Shown here piece after piece: positions 63,038 to 64,000 of a stretch of 64,000 nucleotides of DNA. The DNA comes from Phycisphaerae bacterium (lineage in GTDB: Bacteria; Planctomycetota; Phycisphaerae; Sedimentisphaerales; Sedimentisphaeraceae). Below the pieces are notes generated by a model that was not told the DNA's origin, made no database searches, and saw nothing but the letters and a program-made list of their open reading frames with translations. How positions within the stretch are numbered: the stretch's first letter is position 1; every line of letters starts with the position of its first letter. The position numbers and the translations under genes are program-made. The DNA lies in NCBI GenBank assembly GCA_027078365.1, contig JALWYQ010000014.1, positions 62,001 to 126,000 of the forward strand, given 5' to 3'.

Positions 63038-64000
63038 TTAATTTAAACCTAACGCTTCTTTAACTGCGGCATCTGCTTTAGCATCCGCATCCTTCGCATC
63101 CTGCAATTCTTCATGAACTGGCTCATCAGCAAGATGTTTGACCTTCATCGCAAGGTGAGGCCTAAAACCAGTTCCTGCAGGAATCAAGTGGCCTAGAATT
63201 ACATTCTCCTTAAGACCACGTAAAGTATCAATCTTACCACTCAAAGAAGCTTCCGTCAAGACTTTTGTTGTTTCTTGGAAACTTGCTGCTGAAATAAAGC
63301 TATCTGACTGTAGCGACGCCTTTGTAATACCTAGCAATAAGGTGTTCGCTGTAGCAGGTTTTGGCTTCTTGCCAACGGCAGGCTCACCACCAAGCAATTC
63401 TACTTTATCGTTTGCTGCTTGCAATTCCTGCTTGGTTACAATAGAACCCTCTTTGAGGTCTGTTTCACCAGGATTAGTTATAACAAGACTGTTTGCAAGT
63501 TCCTCATTAACTCGGCGGAACTCAAATCTATCAACAACTTCACCCGGCAAGAAACGACTATCACCAACAGACTCTATCTCAACTTTTCTCATCATCTGAG
63601 AAATAATAATCTCTACGTGCTTATCATTGATACCAACATTTTGTGCACCGTAAACACTTTGTATTTCACCAAGTAAGTATCTCTGGAGGGCTTCCTCACC
63701 TTTAATCCTCAAGATATCATGAGGCACCAAAGGTCCTTGTGTCAACGGTTCCCCTGCTTCGATAAAATCGCCAGCATGAACGTTGAGGTGCCTGTCCCTA
63801 GGAACATGATGCTCTCGTTCCATACCACTATCGCTCTTAACAACGATAGTCATTTTACCTCTACGTTTATCACTCTTGAGTTCTACTGTACCTGATATCT
63901 CAGCCATAGCAGCTGGGTCTTTAGGCTTACGTGCCTCAAAGATTTCTGTTACACGTGGTAAACCACCAGTAATATCCTGTGTACCGCCAGAACCACGAGG
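63038..64000 (-). CDS. rpoC: RNA polymerase beta' subunit, C-terminal fragment
   Basis: The last 320 residues of RpoC; the gene continues beyond the window edge. [20 protein letters not shown] and AEISG are the conserved bridge to the jaw region, then [57 protein letters not shown] and [20 protein letters not shown] with TKVLTEAS near the end. An Ala/Asp-rich tail of about 25 residues ([19 protein letters not shown]) closes the protein. rpsL follows on the same strand. Confidence 0.97.
   Translation of the reverse strand, partial: PRGSGGTQDITGGLPRVTEIFEARKPKDPAAMAEISGTVELKSDKRRGKMTIVVKSDSGMEREHHVPRDRHLNVHAGDFIEAGEPLTQGPLVPHDILRIKGEEALQRYLLGEIQSVYGAQNVGINDKHVEIIISQMMRKVEIESVGDSRFLPGEVVDRFEFRRVNEELANSLVITNPGETDLKEGSIVTKQELQAANDKVELLGGEPAVGKKPKPATANTLLLGITKASLQSDSFISAASFQETTKVLTEASLSGKIDTLRGLKENVILGHLIPAGTGFRPHLAMKVKHLADEPVHEELQDAKDADAKADAAVKEALGLN

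Noticed and set aside
1-64000. CRISPR arrays, insertion sequences, integrases, rRNA, tmRNA or riboswitches
   Set aside because: No direct-repeat array, transposase or integrase-like protein, rRNA segment or recognised riboswitch motif was found; the four tRNA genes show no flanking duplication that would mark an integrated element.

Overview
The window is a gene-dense stretch of a moderately AT-rich bacterial chromosome, with no rRNA operon, insertion sequence, prophage or CRISPR array. Several features suggest a planctomycete-like bacterium of the PVC group, perhaps a Phycisphaerae relative: a Kelch domain fused to a sodium:solute symporter, a large PilM with an extra membrane-anchored half followed by two big lineage-specific bitopic proteins, a membrane-anchored coiled-coil/BRCT-like protein, and a ribosomal cluster lacking rpmD, rpsD and tuf. 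This placement is inference from gene content. Promoters are close to the sigma-70 consensus, intrinsic terminators are plentiful, and most genes have a clear Shine-Dalgarno (SD) sequence.

Layout. 1-2.4 kb (+): the end of groEL, then dnaJ, grpE and a small zinc-ribbon gene, closed by a terminator. 2.5-4.0 kb (+): an orphan membrane-anchored protein with a BRCT-like C-terminus. 4.0-7.3 kb: nnrE faces away from a surE/UPF0237/UPF0210 operon; their promoters share a palindromic -35 block and nnrE looks leaderless. 7.5-11.0 kb: a response regulator and a soluble histidine kinase opposite a hybrid histidine kinase. 11.2-18.2 kb: ettA, tRNA-Leu, an MscS channel, tRNA-Lys, a vanZ-symporter operon and tRNA-Val. 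18.2-23.5 kb (-): a PilM-PilN-like fusion followed by two bitopic proteins. 23.6-24.9 kb (+): mtaB. From 24.9 kb to the end everything is on the minus strand: an NtrC-type regulator with an altered receiver, rpsO-pnp, then a type IV pilus / type II secretion-like cluster (29.4-43.9 kb) with a signalling block inside it, tRNA-fMet, a HIT gene, and the rpoC-rpsL-rpsG-fusA / S10-spc-alpha super-cluster.

How it fits together. The pilus-like cluster encodes minor pilins, the PilM-N-O-P-like inner-membrane platform, a secretin, the assembly ATPase and the platform protein. A histidine kinase, a receiver, an HD-GYP phosphodiesterase and a STAS protein sit between the secretin and the ATPase, so two-component and cyclic-di-GMP signalling is probably tied to assembly. 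No prepilin peptidase or retraction ATPase is present. The PilM-PilN-like fusion operon looks like a second, divergent assembly platform. The right third is translation and transcription housekeeping in near-canonical order, with its own promoter before rpsJ and a strong terminator between rpsG and fusA.
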